A stretch of DNA of 64,000 nt from an uncultured Corynebacterium sp. (GTDB taxonomy: Bacteria; Actinomycetota; Actinomycetes; Mycobacteriales; Mycobacteriaceae): contig NZ_CAMIGN010000001.1 of assembly GCF_946221935.1 (NCBI RefSeq), positions 62,001-126,000 on the forward strand, given 5' to 3'. Under the pieces are notes generated by a model. That model made no database searches, had not been told where the DNA came from, and saw only the letters and a program-made list of their open reading frames with translations. Positions 54,306-61,795 of this stretch are shown piece by piece. The position numbers and the translations under genes are program-made. Numbering within the stretch: the stretch's first letter is position 1; each line of letters opens with the position of its first letter.

Positions 54306-55460
54306 CTAAATGTCCTGCTGCCGGATATAGTCCTCCATATACGGCAGCGTGAAGCGTACGACCCCAAAGCCGGCCGGTTCAATGAGATCGCGGGTAATGA
54401 GCCGGCTGCGCCAAGTGGAAAGTCCCCGCGGTTCCACGCCGAGGCGGGAGGCGATGTCGCCGGTCTTGACGCCCCTTTCGTCGGCACAAATCGTAGCCAT
54501 CGCGCGGAGGAAGTTCATTTCGCCCTCCGGCAGGCGGCTCAGCGCGGGTCGGTGCACGTGGCTGGTCATGCGGTCGATCGCCCGCTGGGAGGCAGTTTCC
54601 ACGTGTGCGGCCTCGATGGTGTTTGACCCGTCGATTCCCGCGGCAGCCCACGACAGTGCGCCCACCACCTGAATGAGGTAGGGGTATCCGCGGCAAATGT
54701 CAGTGGCGCGGCCTAGGGCGTCATCACTAAAAGGGCGACCAGAGTCCGCAGCGGTGATGGCGAGAGTCTTGGAAACCTCCTCGGTCGGCACAGCGTGGAG
54801 ATCCACGCGGAAGGCGCGGCGCAAGAACGTGGTGCCCTCGTGCTGCAGCAGGGTGTCCACGCCGTGGGGGAGTCCCGCGCAGACGAAGGCGATGTCGCGC
54901 TCGTCACGCATGAGGTCCTGGACTGCCGTGGCTAGGCGGTGGAGCTGGTCGAGGTCGGCGGACTGCAACTCGTCGAGGGTGATGAGGATGCCAGTGCCGG
55001 TGATTACGTCGGAGAGTTCGCGCAGGCGGGTAATGAGCGTCGGCACGCTGCGGAGCTCCTCGGCTCGCGAGTGAACCTCCGTGCGAAAGCTGCCTACGCC
55101 GGTGAGGGAGGCGCCGGAGAGTTTGCGCTCTGGGGGTTGCTCGATGTTGGCGATAGCGGTGGGGATGGTTGTCTCGACCAACTCGGAGATCATGTCGCTG
55201 TTGGGGTAGGCGCGCAAGATGATCCAGCCTTGTGTGCGGGCTTTGTCCTCGATCTCGTTGAGTAGCACTGTCTTGCCCACGCCACGCAGACCGCTGGCCA
55301 GGATTGTGCGATGCGGGGAGCCGGGTCCTTCGGCTAGGCTGAGTTCGAAATCCTGTAGCAGCTCCGCCCTGCCTGCCAAGTAATATGGCGATGTACCGAA
55401 ACTGGGGCGGAAGGGGTTGCGCAGGCTTTGTGTGGGCGTCTGATGTGGGTGCTCGGACAT
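54306..55460 (-). CDS. AAA ATPase with winged-helix domain (Orc1/Cdc6-like)
   Basis: 384 residues. Walker A is ASGLRGVGKTVLLNEI (about residues 52-67). The Walker-B-like ILITLDELQSADLDQLHRLA and the arginine-rich sensor AFVCAGLPHGV follow, then a C-terminal winged-helix-like part (LRAMATICADERGVKTGDIA ... LGVEPRGLSTWRSRLI). It resembles the archaeal Orc1/Cdc6 and mobile-element ATPases annotated in Actinobacteria as ATP-binding proteins. The ATG at 55460 has TATGCT 7 bases upstream and no clear ribosome site, so a leaderless mRNA is possible. Six direct repeats stand upstream. Function unknown. Confidence 0.8.
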   Translation of the reverse strand: MSEHPHQTPTQSLRNPFRPSFGTSPYYLAGRAELLQDFELSLAEGPGSPHRTILASGLRGVGKTVLLNEIEDKARTQGWIILRAYPNSDMISELVETTIPTAIANIEQPPERKLSGASLTGVGSFRTEVHSRAEELRSVPTLITRLRELSDVITGTGILITLDELQSADLDQLHRLATAVQDLMRDERDIAFVCAGLPHGVDTLLQHEGTTFLRRAFRVDLHAVPTEEVSKTLAITAADSGRPFSDDALGRATDICRGYPYLIQVVGALSWAAAGIDGSNTIEAAHVETASQRAIDRMTSHVHRPALSRLPEGEMNFLRAMATICADERGVKTGDIASRLGVEPRGLSTWRSRLITRDLIEPAGFGVVRFTLPYMEDYIRQQDI

Positions 55461-55492
55461 GCCTCATAGCATAGCGCCACCCTGGTGGATTA

Positions 55493-55575
55493 TGTTAGAT
55501 CTGTTAGATCTTGGTGGTCTTGTTAGAAGTGTTAGATCCCGGTTTAATTGTTAGATCCCGGTTTAATTGTTAGAT
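55493..55575. repeat. Six TGTTAGA direct repeats
   Basis: TGTTAGAT (once TGTTAGAA) starts at 55493, 55502, 55521, 55530, 55549 and 55568, i.e. spacings of 9, 19, 9, 19 and 19 bp. Two copies extend to the 19-base unit TGTTAGATCCCGGTTTAAT in tandem. The array fills the divergent gap between the AAA ATPase gene and the cysteine desulfurase gene. A perfect palindrome, GGATCTAGATCC, follows at 55598-55609. The array probably binds a regulator, possibly the ATPase itself. Confidence 0.85.
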
Positions 55576-55655
55576 CTTTGAAGTGAAAGAAAAACCAGGA
55601 TCTAGATCCCATGACCCTGAAGCATCCGAATTCGAGAAGCAAGTAGGGTAGGGGC

Positions 55656-56864
55656 GTGAACGAGACAAACCACGCAGCGAGCGCGCAAGGGCGCCTGTAT
55701 GTGGACAACGCGGCATCCCAGGCCCTGCGCCCCGAAGCACAGGAGGCGATGGAGCGAGCCGCAAGTCTGCTGAACCCTGCAGGCCAGTACAAGACCGGCC
55801 GCGAAGCCCGCCGCAGCCTTGAGGAAGCCCGCGAACAGATCGCAGAACTCCTCGGCGCGGATGCAGCAGAGGTAATCTTCACCGGCTCCGGCACGGAGGC
55901 GGATAATATCGCCATTCAAGGGCTCGCGTTTGGCTCGAAGGCTCATCGGGGTGCGCACGTTATCGCCAGCTCCGACATCGAGCATCCCGCCGTGGTCGAG
56001 TCCGTCGACTGGCTTACCATGGGGCCGCTCGATCTGAGCTTTGACCGTGCCGTTCTTCCTGTGGACGCCACCGGTCGCGTCCGCGCCGAAGAGTGGATAG
56101 CCGGTCTAGAAGGCGGCGCGGACACACCTAGCGACCTGGCGCTGTTGACTTGCATGTGGGCCAACAATGAAACCGGTGCGATCCAGCCGGTGCAACAACT
56201 GGCGGAGTTCGCCCGGAAGCACAACGTTCCCTTCCACACCGACGCAGTGCAGGCAATCGGCCACCTGCCAGTCGACTTTCATGCCCTCGGTGCCACCACA
56301 CTGGCCGCAAGCGCCCACAAGTTCGGCGGCCCGAAGAACACCGGTTTGCTACTTGCCCGCCGAGATGCGGACATCCTGAGCCCCGTGCGTGGAGGCGGAC
56401 AGGAGCGAAAGCTCCGTTCCGGCACTGTGAACGTCCAGGGTGCGGTGGGATGTGCGGCCGCGCTGGCGTCATCAATAAAGGAACTAGACCAAGCAACCGC
56501 CAGAATGCGCATCGCGCGCGAGACGCTCCGGGCGGCGGCGCAGGAGATCGACGGAGTACGGATCTGGACACCTGAGGACGGCGCGCTGCCTGGGCACCTG
56601 CACATGAGCTTCCCTGGCGCCGAGGGCGACTCGCTGATCATGCTTTTGGACGCCGCCGGGGTGGACGCGTCGACGGGCTCGGCATGCAGCGCCGGGGTGA
56701 ACCGCGCCAGCCACGTGCTCACTGCCATGGGAGTTCCTGTAGATGTGGCCCGAGGCGCGCTGCGACTCACCATCGGTGCGGACATCGCCGATGAGCAAGT
56801 CGAATACCTGGCAGGAATCTTGCCGCGCGTGGTCGAACAGGCGCGTGCCGCCGGAATGGCCTAA
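55656..56864 (+). CDS. Cysteine desulfurase
   Basis: A PLP enzyme of the NifS/IscS class that mobilises sulfur from cysteine. The PLP Lys222 lies in SAHKFGGPKNTG, the family GTEADN at residues 79-84, and the persulfide Cys344 in GSACSAGVNRASHV. The R-S-G-T-V-N motif is present. 402 residues from GTG 55656, with GGGTAGGGG upstream. The next gene is mnmA, whose 2-thiouridylase needs this sulfur, so the pair works together; Fe-S cluster supply is also possible. The stop codon lies in a 14-bp tandem duplication. Confidence 0.93.
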   Translation: MNETNHAASAQGRLYVDNAASQALRPEAQEAMERAASLLNPAGQYKTGREARRSLEEAREQIAELLGADAAEVIFTGSGTEADNIAIQGLAFGSKAHRGAHVIASSDIEHPAVVESVDWLTMGPLDLSFDRAVLPVDATGRVRAEEWIAGLEGGADTPSDLALLTCMWANNETGAIQPVQQLAEFARKHNVPFHTDAVQAIGHLPVDFHALGATTLAASAHKFGGPKNTGLLLARRDADILSPVRGGGQERKLRSGTVNVQGAVGCAAALASSIKELDQATARMRIARETLRAAAQEIDGVRIWTPEDGALPGHLHMSFPGAEGDSLIMLLDAAGVDASTGSACSAGVNRASHVLTAMGVPVDVARGALRLTIGADIADEQVEYLAGILPRVVEQARAAGMA

Positions 56865-56878
56865 CCGGAATGGCCTAA
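56851..56878 (+). repeat. Perfect 14-bp tandem duplication over the cysteine desulfurase stop
   Basis: CCGGAATGGCCTAA occurs twice without a gap (56851-56864, 56865-56878). The first copy ends with the TAA stop of the cysteine desulfurase gene, so the second copy lies wholly in the space before mnmA. Confidence 0.92.
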
Positions 56879-56907
56879 TCCACCGGAACGCGAGTAGGGT
56901 GCCACTC

Positions 56908-58101
56908 ATGCGAGTAGTAGCAGCAATGAGTGGCGGTGTAGATTCCGCCGTGGCAGCGTCCCGAGCGCTCGAAGCCGGGCACGAAGTGATCGGTGTGCAC
57001 CTGGCGCTTTCCCAATCTCCGGAGGCCGTGCGGGCAGGTTCGCGCGGATGCTGCTCCCTGGAAGATTCCGCGGATGCGCGTCGCGTGGCAGACAAACTGG
57101 GGATTCCGTTCTACGTGTGGGACTTCTCCGACCGCTTCAAGGCGGACGTGATCGACGACTTCGTGGATTCCTACGCTATCGGCGAAACCCCGAACCCGTG
57201 CCTGCGCTGTAACGAGAAGATCAAGTTTGAGGCACTGCTGGATCGCTCCATCGCACTGGGCTTCGATGCCGTGGTAACCGGCCACTATGCCCGCTTGCAC
57301 GATGGCGTGATGCGCCGCGGAGTGGATCCCAACAAAGACCAGTCCTACGTCCTAGGCGTGCTGACCGACGAGCAATTAGCGCATTGCATGTTCCCGGTTG
57401 GAGACACAATTAAGCCGGAGATCCGCGAGGAGGCGAAAAGCCATGGCTTCGGCGTGGCCTCCAAGCCAGATTCCCACGACATCTGCTTCATCCCCGACGG
57501 GCAAACGCAGGCCTACTTGGGCAAAAAGATCGGCCTGCGGCCGGGGCTAATGAAGGATCAGGACGGTTCCACCGTCGCCGAACACGAGGGCGTATACGGA
57601 TTCACCATCGGCCAGCGCAAGGGGCTGGGGCTGCCACGCGAAGGTCTGGATGGAAAGCCGCGCTATGTAACGGATATTGACGCCGCCACGGGCACCGTAA
57701 CCGTCGGTCAGCGTGACGACCTACGCATCGGCGGGATCACGGCAGATCGTCTGAAGCGCCTGGACCCTTCCGTACACGGTCGCGAGTTTGAGTGCGAGGT
57801 GCAGGTTCGTGCGCATGGAGGGGTAGTGCCCGCCACCGCACGACTGGTCGACGACCCGGAGGGGATCACGCCGGCAGGGCGCGTCAAGAAGGACGGCGAG
57901 AGCCCATGGCGCCTGGAGCTAGAACTGCATGAGCCACTGCAGGGCGTGGCGCGCGGGCAGGCGGCAGTGGTCTACCAGCCGGATGCAGATGGTGACATCC
58001 TATTGGGCAGCGGCACCATTCGTGCCACCACGCCGTGGAACGGTGCAGGTGCGGCGGATACAGCTCCTGTTGAGTCTGCAGCGCCTGCAGCAGAGGCGTA
58101 G
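56908..58101 (+). CDS. mnmA: tRNA-specific 2-thiouridylase MnmA
   Basis: Thiolates U34 of tRNAs for Lys, Glu and Gln. The PP-loop is MSGGVDSAVAA near the N-terminus. The two catalytic cysteines are Cys101 in NPCLRCNEKIKF and Cys193 in DSHDICFIPDG. The C-terminal beta domain binds tRNA. The start is ATG 56908 (397 residues), which gives the normal RVVAAMSGGVDS beginning; the open frame upstream runs inside the cysteine desulfurase gene and is not coding. Ala/Pro-rich C-terminal tail. Confidence 0.95.
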   Translation: MRVVAAMSGGVDSAVAASRALEAGHEVIGVHLALSQSPEAVRAGSRGCCSLEDSADARRVADKLGIPFYVWDFSDRFKADVIDDFVDSYAIGETPNPCLRCNEKIKFEALLDRSIALGFDAVVTGHYARLHDGVMRRGVDPNKDQSYVLGVLTDEQLAHCMFPVGDTIKPEIREEAKSHGFGVASKPDSHDICFIPDGQTQAYLGKKIGLRPGLMKDQDGSTVAEHEGVYGFTIGQRKGLGLPREGLDGKPRYVTDIDAATGTVTVGQRDDLRIGGITADRLKRLDPSVHGREFECEVQVRAHGGVVPATARLVDDPEGITPAGRVKKDGESPWRLELELHEPLQGVARGQAAVVYQPDADGDILLGSGTIRATTPWNGAGAADTAPVESAAPAAEA

Positions 58102-58109
58102 CGCGAACT

Positions 58110-59138
58110 ATGGCAGATGACGCAACACAACCCGAGCCCATGGGGCGCCTGGGTTGGTGGGAAAACACCGTCACGGACCACGCGGATCTGCGCGCCGCCG
58201 CCCAATCCGCACTCACCCGCACGTGCGACGTGGATGAGGATACGGGCGTGCCGCCCACCCTGTCGCTTCCGCGGTGCGGACGGGCAGGGGATCTCACGGC
58301 GCTGTCTGCCAGCTTTGCTCAGCTGCCGATTCGCGCGAACCCGCGCGGCTGGGAGCTGACTGCCCACCCTAGCCTCGAGTCTCGCCGCATGGACGGCTGG
58401 GTGCGGGAGGTCTCGGACATTGCCGAGGAGTTGCTTGCGGGGAAAACCGAGCGGCTGATGCTGCACGTCACTGGTCCGTGGACGTTTGGCGCGGATGTGG
58501 AGTTCCACGGCCATCCAGTGCTGCGCGACCGCCCGGCGTTTAAAGACTGCGCGTTGCACCTGGGGTTTGGTGTGGAGCAGGTCATTCGCGCACTGTCGGC
58601 CACGCTTGGCTGTGAGGTGATTGTTGCCCTGCACGAGCCGCGCGTCTACGAGGTCATGGGTGGCTTGCCCGGAGCCACGCGTTTCGAGACCATTCCCGCC
58701 GTCGACCGCGAGTTCATCTATGGAGTGTGGCAGCGCTTCCAACAGCAGGTTGGATGCCCCGTGGTGCTGGACACGGACTCTTTTATCGACGACGCCCTCT
58801 CGCACGCGCCCGGCTTCCACCGCATCGTGGTACCGGCGGATCAGGTGCTTACGACTGAGGGAAAGGATCTGGTCGGCGGGATGCTCGGGCGTGGTCAGGG
58901 GATCGGTTGGGCAGTGTCGCCGACGGGCACGCCGGGGACTGGCTCGGATGCGGCAGGGGAAGCCGCCGGGGCGATCGCCCGTGCCGTGTTGCGTCAGTGG
59001 GAGCAATGGACACTTCCCGCCGATCAACTGCCGAATTTGGTGGACATTGTGGTGCCCGAGGGGAAGCGTACAGCGGCGCAGGCCTCCGTGGCCGCCGCCC
59101 GCGCCCGCCACGCAGCGGCATTGCTCTGGCGTAACTGA
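58110..59138 (+). CDS. MetE-like protein (cobalamin-independent methionine synthase C-domain family)
   Basis: 342 residues resembling the C-terminal barrel of vitamin-B12-independent methionine synthase, as in mycobacterial Rv3015c, which lies at the same place between mnmA and ligA. LMLHVTGPWTFG and LHEPRVYEVMGGLPG are the recognisable pieces. The Zn-binding His and Cys set of true MetE is not obvious, so methionine synthesis is not assured. It starts 8 bases after mnmA. Its end was 7 bases from the converging aldo/keto reductase stop before the transposon inserted. Confidence 0.65.
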   Translation: MADDATQPEPMGRLGWWENTVTDHADLRAAAQSALTRTCDVDEDTGVPPTLSLPRCGRAGDLTALSASFAQLPIRANPRGWELTAHPSLESRRMDGWVREVSDIAEELLAGKTERLMLHVTGPWTFGADVEFHGHPVLRDRPAFKDCALHLGFGVEQVIRALSATLGCEVIVALHEPRVYEVMGGLPGATRFETIPAVDREFIYGVWQRFQQQVGCPVVLDTDSFIDDALSHAPGFHRIVVPADQVLTTEGKDLVGGMLGRGQGIGWAVSPTGTPGTGSDAAGEAAGAIARAVLRQWEQWTLPADQLPNLVDIVVPEGKRTAAQASVAAARARHAAALLWRN

Positions 59139-59144
59139 TGCCGC

Positions 59145-59150
59145 GCTAGA
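59145..59150. repeat. Left target-site duplication GCTAGA
   Basis: Six bases directly left of the left inverted repeat, identical to 62778-62783 on the right. Fits the NCTAGN preference known for IS481. Confidence 0.85.
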
Positions 59151-59173
59151 TGTACGGACCGGAGACGTTGATC
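59151..59173 (+). repeat. Left terminal inverted repeat of the element
   Basis: Begins TGTACGGACCGGAGACGTTG and matches the right end (62755-62777, complement) at 19 of 23 bases, differing at positions 6, 13, 14 and 21. Confidence 0.85.
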
Positions 59174-59186
59174 GATGGGACCGGCA

Positions 59187-60080
59187 TCAGCCGACCATGT
59201 GCAGGGCGATTGATTCCTTGACCTGTTCGATGAACGCCCGAGACGCGGGGCTCGGATTGAAAGAGCCCCACGCGACGTACTCGGCCCGGCAGGGGCCATC
59301 GGCCACGGGAACTGCTCGCAGCGCTGGGTTAGCCGGCACACATTCGACGGGCAGCAGGCAGACGCCCAACCCACGTTCGACGAGGGCGAGCATGAACTCG
59401 GTCGACATCGCCTCGAAGCCCACGCGGCGCTGAAGGCCTGCGGCAGCGAATGCCCGATCGCCTTGGAGTCTGCCTGGTGACCCGGCCGGGAAGTCGATGA
59501 ACGTCTCGTCGACCAAGTCAGCCAGGGCCAGGGTACCCGTGTGCGCTAGCCGGTGTTGTGACGCCATGACGGCGACGAGACGCCCTCGGGCGATCTCGTG
59601 CGCGGTGAGTCCGGACGCTGGGGCGACGTCGGCGTCCACGCCGAGAAAGGCCACGTCGAGTCTCCCGCTGCCGAGGTCGCGCATGAACTCATTGCTTCCC
59701 CCGCCCCGCACGGTGAGGTCCACGTGGGGATGGCTGGCGTGGAAGGCCGCGATGATGTCGGGCACGCTGACGGCTGTGACCGTCGGGATGACACCTACCG
59801 ATAGGCTTCCGCGGACCTGGCCCACGGCCTCGGCAGCGACCGCCACGGCACGGTCGGCGGCTGCGAGGCTGGCGCGTGCTTCCGTGAGGAAGGCTTCGCC
59901 GGCGGCGGTCAGCTCCACCCGACGGGATGAGCGCACGAACAGTGCCGTGCCGAGTTCCTGCTCGAGGGCCTTGATCTGGTGGCTCAGTGCTGATTGCACG
60001 ACGAAGCAGCGTTCTGCTGCTCGCGTGAAGTTGCGCTCCTCGGCGATCGCCACGACGTACCTGAGCTGTTGGAGTTCCAC
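59187..60080 (-). CDS. LysR-family transcriptional regulator (passenger gene)
   Basis: The N-terminal helix-turn-helix is typical: ELQQLRYVVAIAEERNFTRA, then SALSHQIKALEQELG. The periplasmic-binding-like effector domain fills the rest. GTG 60080 is preferred (297 residues), since the ATG at 60101 lies within the operator-like palindrome 60099-60120 and would add seven atypical residues. It is divergent from the EamA gene, the classic layout for a LysR protein controlling its neighbour. The effector is unknown, but is probably related to the exported or reduced compound. Confidence 0.9.
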   Translation of the reverse strand: MELQQLRYVVAIAEERNFTRAAERCFVVQSALSHQIKALEQELGTALFVRSSRRVELTAAGEAFLTEARASLAAADRAVAVAAEAVGQVRGSLSVGVIPTVTAVSVPDIIAAFHASHPHVDLTVRGGGSNEFMRDLGSGRLDVAFLGVDADVAPASGLTAHEIARGRLVAVMASQHRLAHTGTLALADLVDETFIDFPAGSPGRLQGDRAFAAAGLQRRVGFEAMSTEFMLALVERGLGVCLLPVECVPANPALRAVPVADGPCRAEYVAWGSFNPSPASRAFIEQVKESIALHMVG

Positions 60081-60098
60081 TAAACCATGATTGTAGGT

Positions 60099-60120
60099 CA
60101 TTGTTTGGGTGAGAACAATG
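60099..60120. promoter_or_regulatory. LysR-type operator candidate
   Basis: CATTGTT (60099-60105) and AACAATG (60114-60120) form a perfect 7+7 inverted repeat with an 8-base spacer, in the divergent region between the LysR and EamA genes. It includes the ATTG/CAAT dyad common in LysR boxes. Confidence 0.65.
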
Positions 60121-60159
60121 TGTTGGACTCAACGCTGGTGGGCGACTGACAATGGATCT

Positions 60160-61059
60160 GTGAACACTTCTTCCCATGGGGCCCGCAGTTCGTTGCTGTG
60201 GACCTGTCTGACGGCGCTGGCCCCCGCTACGTGGGGGACAACGTACATCGTGACCACCCACCTCCTCCCAGCCGGACACCCCTTGTTCGCCGCGTTCATG
60301 AGGACGCTGCCGGCAGGGATCATCGCGGTGGGCCTGTCGAGGCAGCTGCCGCGCGGCTCGTGGTGGTGGAAGAGCTTCGTGTTGGGCGGTCTGAACATGG
60401 CCGCGTTCTTCCCCCTGCTGTTCTTGTCGGCGCAGCGTCTTCCGGGCGGGGTCGCGGCCACGCTGGGTGCGGTGCAGCCCATCATCGTTGCCCTGCTGGC
60501 CGTGGCTGTTCTCCACGAGCAACTCTCCGGCTGGCGCCTGGGATGGGGTGTCGTGGGTGTCGTGGGGGTGGCTCTCGTGGTCCTTGGGCCGAGCGCCGCC
60601 CTGGACCCGGTGGGTGTGGCTGCAGGACTCGGTGGCACAGGGGCCATGGCCACGGGCGTGGTCCTGACCAAGAAGTGGAAGCTCCCCCAAGGTGTCTCGC
60701 CCATCGCATTGGCCGGTTGGCAGCTGACGGCCGCCGGCCTTCTGCTGGCGATCCCGGCGCTGCTGGTGGAGGGGCCACCGGCAGTGATTTCCGGTCGTGG
60801 CTGGCTTGGGTACGCCTGGCTCGGCCTGGTCGGGGCACTGGTCTCTTACAGCCTCTGGTTCACCGGCATCCGACGCCTGCCCGTCACGTCCACAGCCTTC
60901 CTGGGACTTCTCTCGCCGTTGGTCGCCGCCCTGCTCGGCGTCCTGATCGCGCACGAACACCTCGGAGCCGAGCAGTACCTCGGCTTCGCGATCGCCCTGG
61001 CCGCCATGGTCTGTGGCCAGCTTCCCGCACCCACCCATCGTCGAAAGGACAATTCATGA
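60160..61059 (+). CDS. EamA/DMT-family exporter (passenger gene)
   Basis: A membrane protein of the drug/metabolite transporter superfamily with ten hydrophobic segments in two EamA repeats. It starts after SSLLWTCLTALAPATWGTTYIV, with ATLGAVQPIIVALLAVAVLHEQL in repeat 1 and VTSTAFLGLLSPLVAALLGVLIAHEHL in repeat 2, both ending in the conserved E-x-L. The start is taken as GTG 60160 (299 residues), which lacks a strong ribosome site. Its stop overlaps the next start (ATGA), so the oxidoreductase is cotranslated. Exported substrate unknown. Confidence 0.88.
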   Translation: MNTSSHGARSSLLWTCLTALAPATWGTTYIVTTHLLPAGHPLFAAFMRTLPAGIIAVGLSRQLPRGSWWWKSFVLGGLNMAAFFPLLFLSAQRLPGGVAATLGAVQPIIVALLAVAVLHEQLSGWRLGWGVVGVVGVALVVLGPSAALDPVGVAAGLGGTGAMATGVVLTKKWKLPQGVSPIALAGWQLTAAGLLLAIPALLVEGPPAVISGRGWLGYAWLGLVGALVSYSLWFTGIRRLPVTSTAFLGLLSPLVAALLGVLIAHEHLGAEQYLGFAIALAAMVCGQLPAPTHRRKDNS

Positions 61060-61709
61060 ACATCACGGTTCTCGGAGCCACCGGCATGGCCGGCGCAGCG
61101 ATCGCGCAGGAGGCCACACGCCGCGGCCACCACGTCACTGCCGTATCGCGGAACCCACAGGAGACCAACGACCCGCATACCACCGTCACTCGTCTCGATC
61201 TGACAGACCTCGAGGCACCCCTGCAGCCCGTCCTGAACGACGCAGACGCCGTCGTGCTCGCCGTGCGCATGGCCCCCGGCGATGAAAGCCGTGTGGCTCC
61301 GCTGACCAGCCGTGTCCTCGACCACGCCGCCGTCGCGGGGGTCCGGGTCTTGGTCGTGGGAGGAGCAGCGCCCTTGCGCTCACCTCACGATCGAGAGTTG
61401 CTCGTCCTGGACGACCCCGCCTTCGTGCCGACCCAGTGGCGTGACGTCGCGTCGGCCAGCCTCGACCAGTTCAACGCGTGTACCGAACATCCGAACCAGA
61501 ACTGGATCTACCTGAGTCCGTCGGCAGTCTTCGAGCCCGGACAGGGAACCGGCGCCTATCGCCGTAGCGGTGACACGCTCCTCATCAACCACGATGGCAC
61601 GTCGCGGATCACCCCTGCGGACCTGGCCCTAGCGGTGCTCGACGAGCTCGAGCAGCCCAGCGCCGTACATCACTTCACCGTCATCGAGCTGGCAAAGGGT
61701 CTGGCTTAG
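61056..61709 (+). CDS. NAD(P)-binding oxidoreductase, NmrA/atypical-SDR type (passenger gene)
   Basis: 217 residues with the Rossmann motif NITVLGATGMAGAAIAQEAT at the N-terminus (G-A-T-G-x-x-G, as in atypical short-chain dehydrogenases, YwnB-like), DLTDLEAPLQPVLNDADAVV and a C-terminal half without the classical Tyr-x-x-x-Lys. AAAGGA lies 6 bases before the ATG. Reaction unknown. Coupled to the EamA exporter, it may reduce a reactive compound or sense redox state. The reading frame is open far upstream inside the EamA gene, but that part is not coding. Confidence 0.83.
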   Translation: MNITVLGATGMAGAAIAQEATRRGHHVTAVSRNPQETNDPHTTVTRLDLTDLEAPLQPVLNDADAVVLAVRMAPGDESRVAPLTSRVLDHAAVAGVRVLVVGGAAPLRSPHDRELLVLDDPAFVPTQWRDVASASLDQFNACTEHPNQNWIYLSPSAVFEPGQGTGAYRRSGDTLLINHDGTSRITPADLALAVLDELEQPSAVHHFTVIELAKGLA

Positions 61710-61747
61710 GGCCAGCGGTCCACAGAGGAATCCACGCTAACAACCGT

Positions 61748-61773
61748 GAGGGGGTCGAGCTATCGGCCCCCTC
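61748..61773. terminator. Hairpin between passenger operon and transposase
   Basis: GAGGGGG (61748-61754) pairs with CCCCCTC (61767-61773) over 7 bases with a 12-base loop. No T-run. It may shield the transposase gene from passenger transcription. Confidence 0.5.
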
Positions 61774-61795
61774 CGTCTATTCCAAGGGGACGCTC

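Noticed and set aside
55493..55575. CRISPR array
   Set aside because: The repeats are only 7-8 bp (two 19-mers), the spacers are identical or too short and no cas genes are present; it is a regulator-type direct-repeat array.
58110..59138. Full methionine synthase MetE
   Set aside because: At 342 residues it covers only one barrel-like domain, and the zinc ligands are not evident; MetE-like is as far as the sequence allows.
60081..60101. ATG 60101 as LysR start
   Set aside because: It lies inside the operator-like palindrome and adds residues not typical of LysR proteins; GTG 60080 gives the normal ELQQLRY start.
61748..61773. Left end of a minimal IS481 directly before the transposase
   Set aside because: The only repeat here is a G/C-rich hairpin; it does not match the right end and has no TGT start. 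The matching end and target duplication are at 59145-59173.
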